A stretch of 64,000 nt of DNA from Pseudomonas viridiflava (GTDB lineage: Bacteria; Pseudomonadota; Gammaproteobacteria; Pseudomonadales; Pseudomonadaceae). The stretch lies in NCBI RefSeq assembly GCF_003702045.1, contig NZ_RBTP01000015.1, positions 109,845 to 173,844 of the forward strand, written 5' to 3'. Below are positions 9,118 through 18,172 of this stretch, one piece after another. The notes beneath the pieces are model-generated. The model was given only the letters and a program-made list of their open reading frames with translations, was not told the origin of the DNA and ran no database searches. A program made the position numbers and the translations under genes. How positions within the stretch are numbered: the stretch's first letter is position 1; each line of letters opens with the position of its first letter.

Positions 9118-10297
9118 CCGTGGTGCGAGTGACCTGCTCTGCCTCTGGCGTGTTCAGGGGCGGGCAGACCTCCAGCAACTGGCGTTCGAACTGATCGATA
9201 ATCGCTGGCCATCCCTGACGGCCCGCATGCTGCCTCGCGTTCAGGCGGACGCGACGCAGCGTCTCATCGTCTTCCAGCATCCAGAGCGCTGAGTCAATGA
9301 ACGCCGCTTCGTCGGCAGGCATGGCCAGTGCGCCGTTGTGGCCGTGACGAATATGCTGTCCGGCTGCCGCCTCATCGTAAGCCACCACACCCAGGCCCGA
9401 AGCCAGCGCTTCCAGCACCACATTGCCAAAGGTTTCAGTCAGGCTGGGGAACAGAAACATGTCGCCTGATGCATAGTGTGTCGCCAGCGCTTCACCCCGT
9501 TGAGCGCCGCAGAACAGGGCATCGGGAATCTGCTGCTGCAGCCACGCACGCTGCGGCCCGTCGCCGACGATGATCAGCTTGATGTTGCGCTGCGGGTAAC
9601 GGGTTTTCAGGGCTTCGAAGCTGTGTTTGAGCAGACCCAGATTCTTTTCGGGGGCAAGCCTGCCAACGTGAATGACAGCCGTGTCATGGGTGCCCAGCCC
9701 CCAGCTATCGCGTAGCGCCTGCGAACGGCGGGCAGGGTGGAACAGTTGGCTGTCGACCCCTCGGGATAGCAACGCGATGCGCTCGAAACCTCGCCGTTCC
9801 AGCTCCACTTTCTGGCTGACACTCGGCACCAGTGTCACGCGTGACCGGTTATGGAACCAGCGTAGATAGTGGGTCAATAGACGCGTGACAAAGCCCATGC
9901 CGTACTGTTGCGTGTACTGAGGGAAGTTGGTGTGAAAACCGCTGACCACCGCGATCCCCAGGCGCCTGGCTGCCCGCAACGCAGAAAGCCCCAGCGGCCC
10001 CTCAGTCGCGATGTACAACACATCAGGTCGCTTGCGCTGCCAGCGGCGCAACAGCTTGTGCATGGAAGACTGACCCCATTGCAGCCCTGGATACCCAGGG
10101 ATAGGCCAGCCACGGCACAGCATCAGATCGTCGGCCGCGCTTGCAACAGTGTCGTCGCTCTGCCGGGGCCGGATCAGCTCAACCCGATGCCCGCGTAACC
10201 GCAGACCCTCACACAATCGCCCCAAGGTATTGGCAACGCCATTGATCTCGGGGGTGAACGTTTCAGTGATGAGGGTGACGTGCAGGGATTGGCTCAT
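9086..10297 (-). CDS. Glycosyltransferase family 4 (GDP-mannose-dependent alpha-mannosyltransferase-like)
   Basis: A 403-residue GT-B glycosyltransferase. The start MSQSLHVTLITETF gives the usual first beta strand; an in-frame ATG eight codons upstream is also possible. The N-terminal domain has FTPEINGVANTLGRLCEGL and GFHTNFPQYTQQYGMG, typical of MgtA/PimB-like mannosyltransferases. The C-terminal Rossmann domain has VGRLAPEKN and SLTETFGNVVLEALASG (the EX7E donor-binding motif). No signal peptide or membrane helix is seen, so it acts on a lipid or sugar acceptor at the cytoplasmic face. The acceptor is unknown. Confidence 0.88.
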   Translation of the reverse strand: MSQSLHVTLITETFTPEINGVANTLGRLCEGLRLRGHRVELIRPRQSDDTVASAADDLMLCRGWPIPGYPGLQWGQSSMHKLLRRWQRKRPDVLYIATEGPLGLSALRAARRLGIAVVSGFHTNFPQYTQQYGMGFVTRLLTHYLRWFHNRSRVTLVPSVSQKVELERRGFERIALLSRGVDSQLFHPARRSQALRDSWGLGTHDTAVIHVGRLAPEKNLGLLKHSFEALKTRYPQRNIKLIIVGDGPQRAWLQQQIPDALFCGAQRGEALATHYASGDMFLFPSLTETFGNVVLEALASGLGVVAYDEAAAGQHIRHGHNGALAMPADEAAFIDSALWMLEDDETLRRVRLNARQHAGRQGWPAIIDQFERQLLEVCPPLNTPEAEQVTRTTVRRASSVPLD

Positions 10298-10428
10298 GAG
10301 AAGAGTCTCGTCCGAAGACATGTCGGTAATGTGGCGGGTTTGTGATGGATTTGTGATGGGGGGGACACGTCGCATTGAGGGAGGGAATGCAGGATGGGGC
10401 CAGTCACGTTTGAGCCGGGTTTGGAAGG

Positions 10429-10452
10429 GGCTATATACGAGGCTATATACGG
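10429..10452. repeat. Tandem 12-bp repeat GGCTATATACGA/G
   Basis: Two adjacent 12-mers, GGCTATATACGA and GGCTATATACGG, differ at one base. They sit immediately 3' of the stop of the possible small gene on the minus strand. Meaning unknown. Confidence 0.6.
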
Positions 10453-10453
10453 A

Positions 10454-10600
10454 CTACAGCGTCTTGTTAGGCGTTGATGATTCCACATGCTTCAGTATCT
10501 GAGAAAACTGTACGGCACGAGACCGCGCTGTTTTTTCTAGCGCCGCTGACTCGGCGTTTCCGGCCAGGCGGGATGTGGAGGAGGGCTGTTCAATGTGCAT
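10454..10600 (-). CDS. Possible 48-residue small protein
   Basis: An open frame MHIEQPSSTSRLAGN...TPNKTL is preceded by AGGAG nine bases before the ATG, a better ribosome site than many neighbours have. The peptide is Ser-rich (8 of 48), has one acidic residue in the first 12, and is followed by an amphipathic stretch. These traits also occur in type III secretion N-termini, but length and context do not prove that. No family is recognised. It lies in the otherwise empty gap between the glycosyltransferase and the alginate-lyase-like gene. Confidence 0.35.
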   Translation of the reverse strand: MHIEQPSSTSRLAGNAESAALEKTARSRAVQFSQILKHVESSTPNKTL

Positions 10601-10843
10601 GGTTGTATGCTCCTGTTAGTTAAAACAGGTAGAGCAAATGAAGTGCCAGTTTTTTCAAAATTTTAGGTCCTACAGGATTGCGCTCAATAAAGTCATCAAT
10701 AAACTTTTAAGTCCTACATACATGTCCTACACATGACGCCGTTTAAGCCGTGGCAATAATCTGCCGATTGGGGTGAGGTGTTGCCGTTGCATGATGGTTT
10801 TCCGGCAGGTGAGGGCGTTGTGTACACCCTCTATCCCTTACCG
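10601..10843. other. Intergenic region with three GTCCTACA direct repeats
   Basis: No gene is seen. The octamer GTCCTACA occurs at 10667, 10711 and 10724 in an AT-rich stretch upstream of the possible small gene, so it could be a regulator-binding array for that gene. No known box was recognised. Confidence 0.4.
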
Positions 10844-12079
10844 CTATAAGTGCTGCAGCGAGAACATCAGAGTGCCGTAACCCAGTTGGTCATAACCGCC
10901 GCTGTTAGGGCTGTAATTACCACCGCCGCCCTCGACCCTGACCTGTTTGGCGAACGCTTCCACATGGGGTGCTTTAAGGCGTTTCAATACCACATAATGG
11001 TTGTAGAGCAACTCCCAGACAGGGCGTTCGTCGCGGCGGTATTTGTCGGAAATGACCACCTGCGTACCGATACTTTTGGTATAAGGCGTAAAAGGTACGT
11101 CATAACCGAGGTTATAACGGGCTGCATACTCGGCACCTGCCAGGACGCGGTTGTTGTCGTAGCCGAACAGGTCATCACCCTGATTCCATGCCATTTGGCA
11201 GAATGAACCGAGCAATGCGATATCCAGCATCGTGTGCGCCTGATCCCGGCCACTTTCCTGCACCTGACCGAGGGAGGGGTTGTACAGGTGCCAGACAACA
11301 TGTTTGATGGCGCCGTTGCCTGCGCCATTTTTGAAGTAGTTGACCGCCTCATTGTAAATATCGCGTCGATCACTCAGAACGCCGATGGCCAGCATGGCAT
11401 TCATGTTCGCCAGATCCCAGTTCGCCCAGTGATGGTCAACCAGCGCGTTGTCATGATGAATCAGGAAGTCGTGGTTCATGGGGTAAAACTTCGTCAGCAT
11501 CATGTTCTGAAAGCGTTGGAAGTCTGCGGGTGCCCAGCGAGGATAGTTACGCAGGATCTCGGCGGCGTTTGCGAACTCATAGCCATACAGTCCGGAAGCC
11601 AAATACCGGTCACCCGAGCCCTCAATCGATGTGAGGGTCGATGACCATTGATTCAGCACGTCGATGGCCTTTTCTGCATAAGCATTGTCATGCGAAATCT
11701 TCCAGCGCAGGGCCAGTGCGTACGCGGTCGCTGCGTCATTGAATAGCGCGCTGTAGTTTTCCTTGTGCTTCTGATGGTCCAGTCCGCGATAAACGATGGC
11801 TTGTGGATTGGGTTTCCAGTCGAGTGAGGCGTGACGGTTGGCGGTCAGTGTCTGCCAGCCTGCGCTCCACGGTTGTTCATGGTGAGCCACCTTGTTTTCC
11901 ACGCGTTCAAAGTCTTGCTGCGAGTGCAGCAGGCCTGGATGTGTGAATGGCGATGCCGCCTGCGCTGCATGGCAGTGGACACTCATGAACAACAGGCCAA
12001 TTAGCAGGCTGCCGCTGAAGACCGTCGATATCTTTCGTCCTGGACTGCATGATGATTTCAATGTCGTTCCCGTCTGCAT
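10844..12079 (-). CDS. Secreted alginate-lyase-family (alpha/alpha-toroid) protein
   Basis: A 411-residue protein with an N-terminal signal (hydrophobic core about residues 20-36, cleavage near HAAQA). The mature part fits the Alginate_lyase (PF05426) alpha-toroid family. It includes HPGLLHSQQDFERV at its start, NDAATAYALALRWKIS, and an H-rich active-site-like segment HHDNALVDHHWANWDL. A late GGYDQLGYGTLMF is also visible. It should be periplasmic or secreted and cleave a uronate-containing polysaccharide by beta-elimination, but substrate is not assured. It differs from AlgL of the alginate operon, which lies outside this window. The start codon has no obvious ribosome site. Confidence 0.75.
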   Translation of the reverse strand: MQTGTTLKSSCSPGRKISTVFSGSLLIGLLFMSVHCHAAQAASPFTHPGLLHSQQDFERVENKVAHHEQPWSAGWQTLTANRHASLDWKPNPQAIVYRGLDHQKHKENYSALFNDAATAYALALRWKISHDNAYAEKAIDVLNQWSSTLTSIEGSGDRYLASGLYGYEFANAAEILRNYPRWAPADFQRFQNMMLTKFYPMNHDFLIHHDNALVDHHWANWDLANMNAMLAIGVLSDRRDIYNEAVNYFKNGAGNGAIKHVVWHLYNPSLGQVQESGRDQAHTMLDIALLGSFCQMAWNQGDDLFGYDNNRVLAGAEYAARYNLGYDVPFTPYTKSIGTQVVISDKYRRDERPVWELLYNHYVVLKRLKAPHVEAFAKQVRVEGGGGNYSPNSGGYDQLGYGTLMFSLQHL

Positions 12080-12116
12080 GTCGATTGAATAAGGGTCAGC
12101 CCCGTTTCGCCGATGT

Positions 12117-12554
12117 TCACGTATCGGACGAATGACGATAGGCGCTCAGCTTTTCCATGATCGCCCCGGCGGCTTCCAGCTGCCGGCGCTCATCGTCTGT
12201 CAGGCACGCCTGCACGGCATCGCTCAACCATTGATCACGCTGGTCTCGACTCGCCTGCAAAATCGCGTTGCCTTTTTCCGACAGAGCAATCCAGGTACGG
12301 CGTTTGTCTTGCGTGTCTGGCGTTCGGGTAATCAGCTCGCGCGCGTCCAGTTCTCTCAATAAAGAGGCCAGGTTTGACGATTGCATGTTTTCGGTTTCGG
12401 CAATTTTTGACGGCGTTGCCGTTCCGCCCATCCGGTCAATGGCGCTCAGGACCAACATTTGCGACCAGCTTTCCGGGTGGTTCTGTGCTTCCTGACGAAG
12501 GCGTTTGCCCAGTCGGGTTACTTGTTCGCGTAACAGTGAAATGTTCATCGGCAA
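12117..12554 (-). CDS. MarR-family transcriptional regulator
   Basis: A 145-residue winged-helix protein. Recognition elements include SQMLVLSAIDRMGGTATPSKIAE, SNLASLLRELDARELITR and the wing DTQDKRRTWIALSEKG. An ATG two codons in (MNISLL) could also be the start. It lies 25 bp downstream of surE on the same strand, so the two are probably co-transcribed. It may sense a small ligand and repress its own operon through the AT-rich palindrome upstream of surE. Confidence 0.9.
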   Translation of the reverse strand: MPMNISLLREQVTRLGKRLRQEAQNHPESWSQMLVLSAIDRMGGTATPSKIAETENMQSSNLASLLRELDARELITRTPDTQDKRRTWIALSEKGNAILQASRDQRDQWLSDAVQACLTDDERRQLEAAGAIMEKLSAYRHSSDT

Positions 12555-12579
12555 GTTCCGGACTTCGAAGTGTGATCGT

Positions 12580-13359
12580 TCATGCAGTGTGTTTTTTCAT
12601 CCTCGCAAGCCCATCACAATGGGTGCGCTCAAACATCAACGGCGTTGCCGTGATATGCCCGGCAAGCAGTTCGGCCGATTCAGTCCCTGCCTGATCGGCC
12701 AGGTGGCCTCTTTCAAGGCTTAGCCAGTGATACTCGACACCACGCGGATCATGCTGTGAGCTGACGGTCACCCCGTCCAGGCGACCTTTGCCCTGACGTG
12801 TCAGCTTCAAGGGGCGGACGTCATTGAGCGCGTGGTCAGGGAAATTGACGTTCAGGCAAACATCGTCAGGCCATTGCATGTTCATGAGTTGAGCAATCAC
12901 AGCGGGCCCGTGATGGAGCGCAACGTCCCAAGGTATCGCGCGATTGGGGGTTGTCGCCTGACTCAGCGCGATGGAAGGAATGCCGAACAAGAGGCCCGTC
13001 ATGGCGGCACCCACCGTTCCTGAAAAGACGGTCTCGACGCCCAGGTTGGTGCCTCTGTTGACGCCCGAAAGAATAAGGTCAGGTCTGTCGTGATTGAGCA
13101 GATGCCCCAGCGCCATTGCCACACAGTCACCGGGAGTGCCGTTGACTGCAAAGCGCCGGTTACCGTGAGAGCTGAGCCGCAGAGGTGTGTGAAGGCTCAA
13201 AGAATGGGAGGCGCCGCTCTGATCAAGTAACGGAGCTACCACCCACACCTCATTGGCGAGCTGACAGGCGATACGCTCCAGAATTTTTAACCCTGGCGCA
13301 TTAATGCCGTCGTCATTGGTGAGCAGGATCCGTTCGAACCCGGATGTTCGGCTGTTCAT
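12580..13359 (-). CDS. surE: 5'/3'-nucleotidase SurE family protein
   Basis: A 259-residue acid phosphatase with the SurE metal site: LLTNDDGINAPG (two Asp), DQSGASHS (Ser), SGVNRGTNLG (Asn) and SGTVGAAM. SurE enzymes dephosphorylate nucleoside monophosphates and short polyphosphate. The genus also carries a surE in the pcm-rpoS region; this one is paired instead with a marR gene, so it looks like a paralogue with a conditional role. The N-terminal MNSRTSGFER extension precedes the usual ILLTNDD start. Confidence 0.9.
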   Translation of the reverse strand: MNSRTSGFERILLTNDDGINAPGLKILERIACQLANEVWVVAPLLDQSGASHSLSLHTPLRLSSHGNRRFAVNGTPGDCVAMALGHLLNHDRPDLILSGVNRGTNLGVETVFSGTVGAAMTGLLFGIPSIALSQATTPNRAIPWDVALHHGPAVIAQLMNMQWPDDVCLNVNFPDHALNDVRPLKLTRQGKGRLDGVTVSSQHDPRGVEYHWLSLERGHLADQAGTESAELLAGHITATPLMFERTHCDGLARMKKHTA

Positions 13360-13412
13360 GAGTCGTCTCCCATCGCACGACCTTGACAGGTCGTAGGCTT
13401 ACCCTAATTTTG

Positions 13413-13440
13413 CTATATTTACATAGCTAAATTTGTATAG
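13413..13440. promoter_or_regulatory. AT-rich imperfect palindrome upstream of surE-marR
   Basis: CTATA-TTTA and TAAA-TTTG-TATAG face each other across CATAGC, 54-81 bp upstream of the surE ATG in an otherwise GC-rich region. MarR proteins bind such AT-rich inverted repeats and the operon encodes a MarR protein, so it is a candidate autoregulatory operator/promoter. Confidence 0.4.
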
Positions 13441-13483
13441 GTATTCCTTAACGGGAATTTCATTTAGAAGCCGCGATGATGGT

Positions 13484-13514
13484 CCGGTCGTCGCGAAGGG
13501 CGAGCGACGACCGG
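13484..13514 (-). terminator. Stem-loop downstream of cysZ
   Basis: CCGGTCGTCGC and GCGACGACCGG form a perfect 11-bp stem with a 9-nt loop, 10 bp after the cysZ stop. There is no T-run; it may stabilise the 3' end or terminate weakly. Confidence 0.5.
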
Positions 13515-13524
13515 CCAGTGTCGA

Positions 13525-14286
13525 TCAGGTCCGCGTGACTCGGGTCGGCAACGCCTCCGCCCCACGCTCACGCACCCAGAACAAGGTCGCCCCTGCCACC
13601 GCAGCGGGCATCATCAGCAGGTTGACGACCGGAATCAGCAGCGCGACGTAAACGATGCCGCCGAAACTCAGGCTCTGCCAGCGTTTGGTTTTCAGCCAGC
13701 CGAGCATTTCGTTCCAGCCCAGCTTGTGGTTATCGGCGGGGTAGTCGATGTACTGGATGGCCATCATCCAGACGCCGAACAACAGCCATAGCGGCGCGGC
13801 GATGATGTTGACCACGGGTATGAATGACAGGATGAACAGCCCCAGCATGCGCGGCAGCATGTAGCCCAGTTTGCGCGCCTCACGCGCCAGGGTACGCGGC
13901 ACCATCGCAACCAGTTCGGCCCAACTGAAGGCGGGTGATTCGTCCACGCCGCGCACCACCGCTTCGACTTTCTCCGACAGAAAACCGTTGAATGGCGCAG
14001 CGATGACGTTGGCAACCATCGTGAAGGTGAAGAACACCATCAGCAGCACCAGCGCGACGAAGAGCGGCCAGAGGATGTAGCTGAGAAAGCTCAGCCAGTG
14101 GGGCAGCGTGGGCATGAACGCATCGACCCACAGCTCGAACTGATGGATCGCCAGATAGATGACCCCACAGAACAGCACCAGGTTGATGCTCAAGGGCAGC
14201 AGCACGAACAGGCGCAGCTGCGGGCTCATGACCAGTTTCAGGCCTTCTCTGAGGTATTGCGGGCCGGTGAGGGCAGGTGCAGGCAT
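13525..14286 (-). CDS. cysZ: Sulfate transporter CysZ
   Basis: A 253-residue membrane protein. The start [18 protein letters not shown] follows GGAGGC; the open frame extends 48 codons further upstream without conserved features. Hydrophobic segments lie near residues 25-50, 70-100, 150-175 and 210-240, with [15 protein letters not shown] between the first pairs, as in CysZ/EI24 proteins. CysZ brings sulfate in for assimilatory sulfate reduction, linking it loosely to the adjacent thiol-redox genes. Confidence 0.92.
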   Translation of the reverse strand: MPAPALTGPQYLREGLKLVMSPQLRLFVLLPLSINLVLFCGVIYLAIHQFELWVDAFMPTLPHWLSFLSYILWPLFVALVLLMVFFTFTMVANVIAAPFNGFLSEKVEAVVRGVDESPAFSWAELVAMVPRTLAREARKLGYMLPRMLGLFILSFIPVVNIIAAPLWLLFGVWMMAIQYIDYPADNHKLGWNEMLGWLKTKRWQSLSFGGIVYVALLIPVVNLLMMPAAVAGATLFWVRERGAEALPTRVTRT

Positions 14287-14574
14287 GGCAGCCTCCGAAC
14301 GCTTGAAAGGCGTGACCTTACCGGCTTTGTGTTGGCCGTGAAAGAGGCGGCTTGCAGCTGTTTTTTCAGGTTGGATTCGACGTGCGGTCGATCCGTCACC
14401 TCTGGAAGGAATAATCTGAACATCGCCCAAGGGGCAGAATCAGAATGACCTCTGGGTTGTATAGAGGCGGCCTATAAGGTGGATTGTGAAACGATATTTC
14501 CTTACTCTCTGCCACCCCGATAGGCTTGTCAGCAATTTCAGGACCTGTCCTTTCAATTTTTCATGGAGTTATCA

Positions 14575-15174
14575 ATGAGCGTACTGGTAAACAAGCTAGC
14601 CCCGGATTTCGACGCAGCAGCGGTATTGGGTGACGGTTCCATCGTCGACAGCTTCAAGCTGTCGTCCCTGCGCGGCAAATACGTGGTCTTGTTCTTCTGG
14701 CCTCTGGATTTCACCTTTGTCTGCCCGTCGGAAATCATCGCCCACAACAACCGCATCGCCAAATTCCGCGAGCTGGGTGTTGAAGTGGTTGGCGTTTCCA
14801 TCGATTCGCAATTCACCCACTTTGCGTGGCGCAGCACCCCGGTAGAAAAAGGCGGCATTGGCGAAGTCGAGTTCACGATGGTGGCCGACGTCAAGCACGA
14901 GATCACCCGCGCCTATGGCATTGAGCATGACGACGGCGTTGCTCTGCGTGCATCGTTCCTGATCGACAAGGCAGGCGTGGTTCAGCACCAAGTGGTCAAC
15001 AACCTGCCACTGGGCCGCGACGTGGACGACATGGTGCGTCTGGTCGAAGCGCTGCAGTTCACTGAAGAGCACGGCGAAGTCTGCCCGGCAGGCTGGCGTC
15101 CAGGCCAGAAAGGCATGAAAGCCGATGCACAAGGTGTGGCTGATTACCTGGCTTCCAACGCCAAGAGCCTGTAA
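14575..15174 (+). CDS. 2-Cys peroxiredoxin (AhpC/Prx1 type)
   Basis: A 199-residue peroxiredoxin. The start MSVLVNKLAPDF follows GGAG at 14566; an ATG four codons earlier is less well placed. The peroxidatic Cys50 lies in PLDFTFVCPSEI and the resolving Cys in EEHGEVCPAGWRPG near residue 170. It reduces hydrogen peroxide and alkyl hydroperoxides. trxB follows directly on the same strand and could supply reducing power through thioredoxin. Confidence 0.93.
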   Translation: MSVLVNKLAPDFDAAAVLGDGSIVDSFKLSSLRGKYVVLFFWPLDFTFVCPSEIIAHNNRIAKFRELGVEVVGVSIDSQFTHFAWRSTPVEKGGIGEVEFTMVADVKHEITRAYGIEHDDGVALRASFLIDKAGVVQHQVVNNLPLGRDVDDMVRLVEALQFTEEHGEVCPAGWRPGQKGMKADAQGVADYLASNAKSL

Positions 15175-15305
15175 CTGATGTCGGCGGCCTGACGTTCGTC
15201 GGGTCGCCGCCGCAGAATTTTCAGGACGGTTGAGCGATCTCAGGTTTCTCAGCCATCCTTTCTTATCCAGCCGTTCCGACCGCGGCGTAAAAGGCCGGTC
15301 GATAG

Positions 15306-16277
<972 letters not shown>

Positions 16278-16293
16278 TTGCGTTTTGCAGGTA

Positions 16294-16323
16294 TGAAAAA
16301 ACCGGCCTTGTGCCGGTTTTTTT
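16294..16323 (+). terminator. Rho-independent terminator of trxB
   Basis: AAAAAACCGGC, a CTTGT loop, then GCCGGTTTTTTT: a GC stem with a T-run on the plus strand and an A-run on the other side, so it could act in both directions. Confidence 0.9.
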
Positions 16324-16372
16324 GTGGACTTTATCTCTGACACTGCACTGTCGCTCAGCAAACACAATGCAT

Positions 16373-16515
16373 CGTGGGAGCGCACTTGTCCGCGATCTGG
16401 CGGGCACCGGCAGCATGCCTTGTACCAGATGCAATCTGGGGCCGCTGCGCAGCCCATCGCTGCCGTCGTAACCTCCGAAAGCTCCCACGCCCTGCGGGCA
16501 GAAGCCATTTCAGCG
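16373..16515. repeat. ~145-bp dispersed repeat, family A copy 1
   Basis: Begins CGTGGGAGCGCACTTGTCCG and has GCTCCCACGCCCTGCGGGCA near its other end, with GTGGGAGC/GCTCCCAC as inverted ends. The inner block CGCTGCCGTCGTAACCTCCG is nearly identical, as reverse complement, in copies at 26.7 and 51.5 kb. It lies between convergent trxB and hopJ. Confidence 0.8.
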
Positions 16516-16542
16516 TTTATTCAGCCGGTTTTACGTTGCCTT

Positions 16543-16884
16543 TCAACCCTTGCGCTTGAGCGGCTCGCCTTCGAACGTCACGCCTGCCAGACCATGCTTG
16601 ATCAATGCACGAATATTGCCGTGGTCGCTGCCTTCCGGTGTGGCTTGCACGGAGCGGTAGTGCTCGCCAAACGCCAACAGCGCTTCTTCGTCGCTCAAGC
16701 CCTCCAGCAGGGCCATGCCCAGGGTTTTGCAGGAGCCTTCGTTCTGACCTGCAGCGTTGTCCACGTTGCCGTTACGGAACGCCTGTGGCTGGTAGTCGTA
16801 GTGCTCGGCGATAAAGGCCAGGGTGTCGGAAAATACATGTTCGCCGCTGCGCAGGCGGGTGCGCAGGGAGTTCAGGTCAGTCAT
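16543..16884 (-). CDS. HopJ-family conserved protein
   Basis: A 113-residue protein starting MTDLNSLRTRLRSG, with FSDTLAFIAEHYDYQPQAFRNG and NEGSCKTLGMALLEGLSDEEAL typical of the HopJ family (PF08888). The family name comes from a putative P. syringae type III effector, but members occur widely in pseudomonads and other bacteria lacking that system. Its place at the end of the fol operon argues for a housekeeping or light-regulated role. The start overlaps the DUF1244 gene stop by 8 bp, implying coupling. Confidence 0.85.
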   Translation of the reverse strand: MTDLNSLRTRLRSGEHVFSDTLAFIAEHYDYQPQAFRNGNVDNAAGQNEGSCKTLGMALLEGLSDEEALLAFGEHYRSVQATPEGSDHGNIRALIKHGLAGVTFEGEPLKRKG

Positions 16885-17173
16885 GCTTGGGTTCCTTGGC
16901 GAATGCGGCCTGTTGCTCGGCGCTCGCTTCTTTCTGGTATTGGGCTTTCCACTCGCTGTACGGCATGCCGTAGACCACTTCGCGGGCGTCATCGAGGCTG
17001 ATGTCGATGTGCTTTTCGTCGGCCGCAGCCTTGTACCATTTGGACAGGCAGTTGCGGCAGAAGCCGGACAGGTTCATCAGGTCGATGTTCTGGACATCCT
17101 TGCGGCTGTCCAGATGCGCGACCAGTCGGCGAAAGGCGGCGGCTTCGAGTTCGAGGCGTTCTTGCTCGGTCAT
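16877..17173 (-). CDS. DUF1244 small protein
   Basis: A 98-residue protein with the family core AAFRRLVAHLDSR, VQNIDLMNLSGFCRNCLSKW and a YGMPYSEWKAQYQ end. The CRNC pair could bind metal or form a disulfide. No function is known to me. It lies 43 bp after folX and overlaps the downstream hopJ-family gene, so it is probably the fourth gene of the folM-folE-folX transcript. Confidence 0.87.
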   Translation of the reverse strand: MTEQERLELEAAAFRRLVAHLDSRKDVQNIDLMNLSGFCRNCLSKWYKAAADEKHIDISLDDAREVVYGMPYSEWKAQYQKEASAEQQAAFAKEPKHD

Positions 17174-17216
17174 GACGGGCTCTTTTCAGTCAGTTGGGCT
17201 CGTCATGATAAGAGGT

Positions 17217-17588
17217 TCAGCGCTGACCGGCGAGTGTGATCGATACCGATTCGGCAAAGCGCAGGGCGTGGGGCTTGTCGACTTCCACTTCGGCGTAGGT
17301 CACGGCCTGATGGCTCATGACCAGATCCAGCACTTCTTGGGTCAGACGTTCAAGCAGCGCAAAGCGATTGCCTTCGACGTGCTGAATGATCGCCTTGGTG
17401 ATGGTGCGGTAGTTGAGCGCATGCTCGATGTCGTTGTCACGCACGGCTTCCTGAGCGACGTACAGAATCGTCAGGTTGATCAATACGTCTTGCTTGTTGA
17501 GGATTTCGTCTTCATTGATGCCGATGAATGTGCGCAGGCGCAGATCCTTGACGCGAATACGAGCAGTGCCCGGTTCCAGTCGAGCCAT
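17217..17588 (-). CDS. folX: Dihydroneopterin triphosphate 2'-epimerase / FolB-like aldolase family
   Basis: A 123-residue T-fold protein starting [20 protein letters not shown], with TFIGINEDE (conserved Glu), [13 protein letters not shown] and [11 protein letters not shown]. Sequence alone does not cleanly split FolX from FolB. The adjacent folE and folM genes favour FolX, which epimerises dihydroneopterin triphosphate to the monapterin form in tetrahydromonapterin synthesis, the cofactor of pseudomonad phenylalanine hydroxylase. It starts 2 bp after folE ends. Confidence 0.88.
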   Translation of the reverse strand: MARLEPGTARIRVKDLRLRTFIGINEDEILNKQDVLINLTILYVAQEAVRDNDIEHALNYRTITKAIIQHVEGNRFALLERLTQEVLDLVMSHQAVTYAEVEVDKPHALRFAESVSITLAGQR

Positions 17589-17590
17589 TG

Positions 17591-18151
17591 CTATTTGCTC
17601 CTTCCGATCAGTTGCAGAAACTCCATGCGCGTGGTGCTTGATTCGCGAAAGGCGCCCAGCATCACTGACGTGTTCATGGTCGAATTCTGCTTCTCGACGC
17701 CGCGCATCATCATGCACATGTGCTTGGCCTCGATCACGACAGCTACGCCCGAAGCGCCCGTTACGTCCTGGATCGCCTCGGCGATCTGGCGGGTCAGGTT
17801 TTCCTGAATCTGCAAGCGTCGTGCAAACATGTCCACGATGCGCGCAATCTTCGACAGACCCACTACCTTGCCGGTAGGAATATACGCCACATGGGCTTTG
17901 CCGATGAAGGGCAGCAAATGATGCTCGCACAACGAGTACAGCTCGATGTTCTGCACGATCACCATTTCATCGTTGTCGGAGGCGAACAGAGCGCCGTTGA
18001 CGATCTCTTCAACACTCTGGGTGTAGCCGTGACACAGATACTGCATCGCCTTGGCGGCGCGCTTGGGAGTATCCAGAAGACCTTCGCGGTCTGGATCTTC
18101 ACCGAGGCCGACCAGAATTTCTCGATAATGCTGTGGCAGGGTTAAGCTCAT
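17591..18151 (-). CDS. folE: GTP cyclohydrolase I
   Basis: A 186-residue T-fold enzyme that converts GTP to 7,8-dihydroneopterin triphosphate. The zinc site is visible as [11 protein letters not shown] (Cys, His) and HMCMMMRG (second Cys). [20 protein letters not shown] carries the conserved Lys and Arg. It lies between folM and folX. This is probably the pterin-dedicated copy in a genome that usually has more than one folE-type gene. Confidence 0.95.
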   Translation of the reverse strand: MSLTLPQHYREILVGLGEDPDREGLLDTPKRAAKAMQYLCHGYTQSVEEIVNGALFASDNDEMVIVQNIELYSLCEHHLLPFIGKAHVAYIPTGKVVGLSKIARIVDMFARRLQIQENLTRQIAEAIQDVTGASGVAVVIEAKHMCMMMRGVEKQNSTMNTSVMLGAFRESSTTRMEFLQLIGRSK

Positions 18152-18172
18152 CAGATTGATCCTCGGGGCGGC

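Noticed and set aside
16543..16884. HopJ-family gene as evidence of a type III effector locus
   Set aside because: The family is widespread in bacteria without such systems and the gene is embedded in a metabolic operon; no hrp box was seen.
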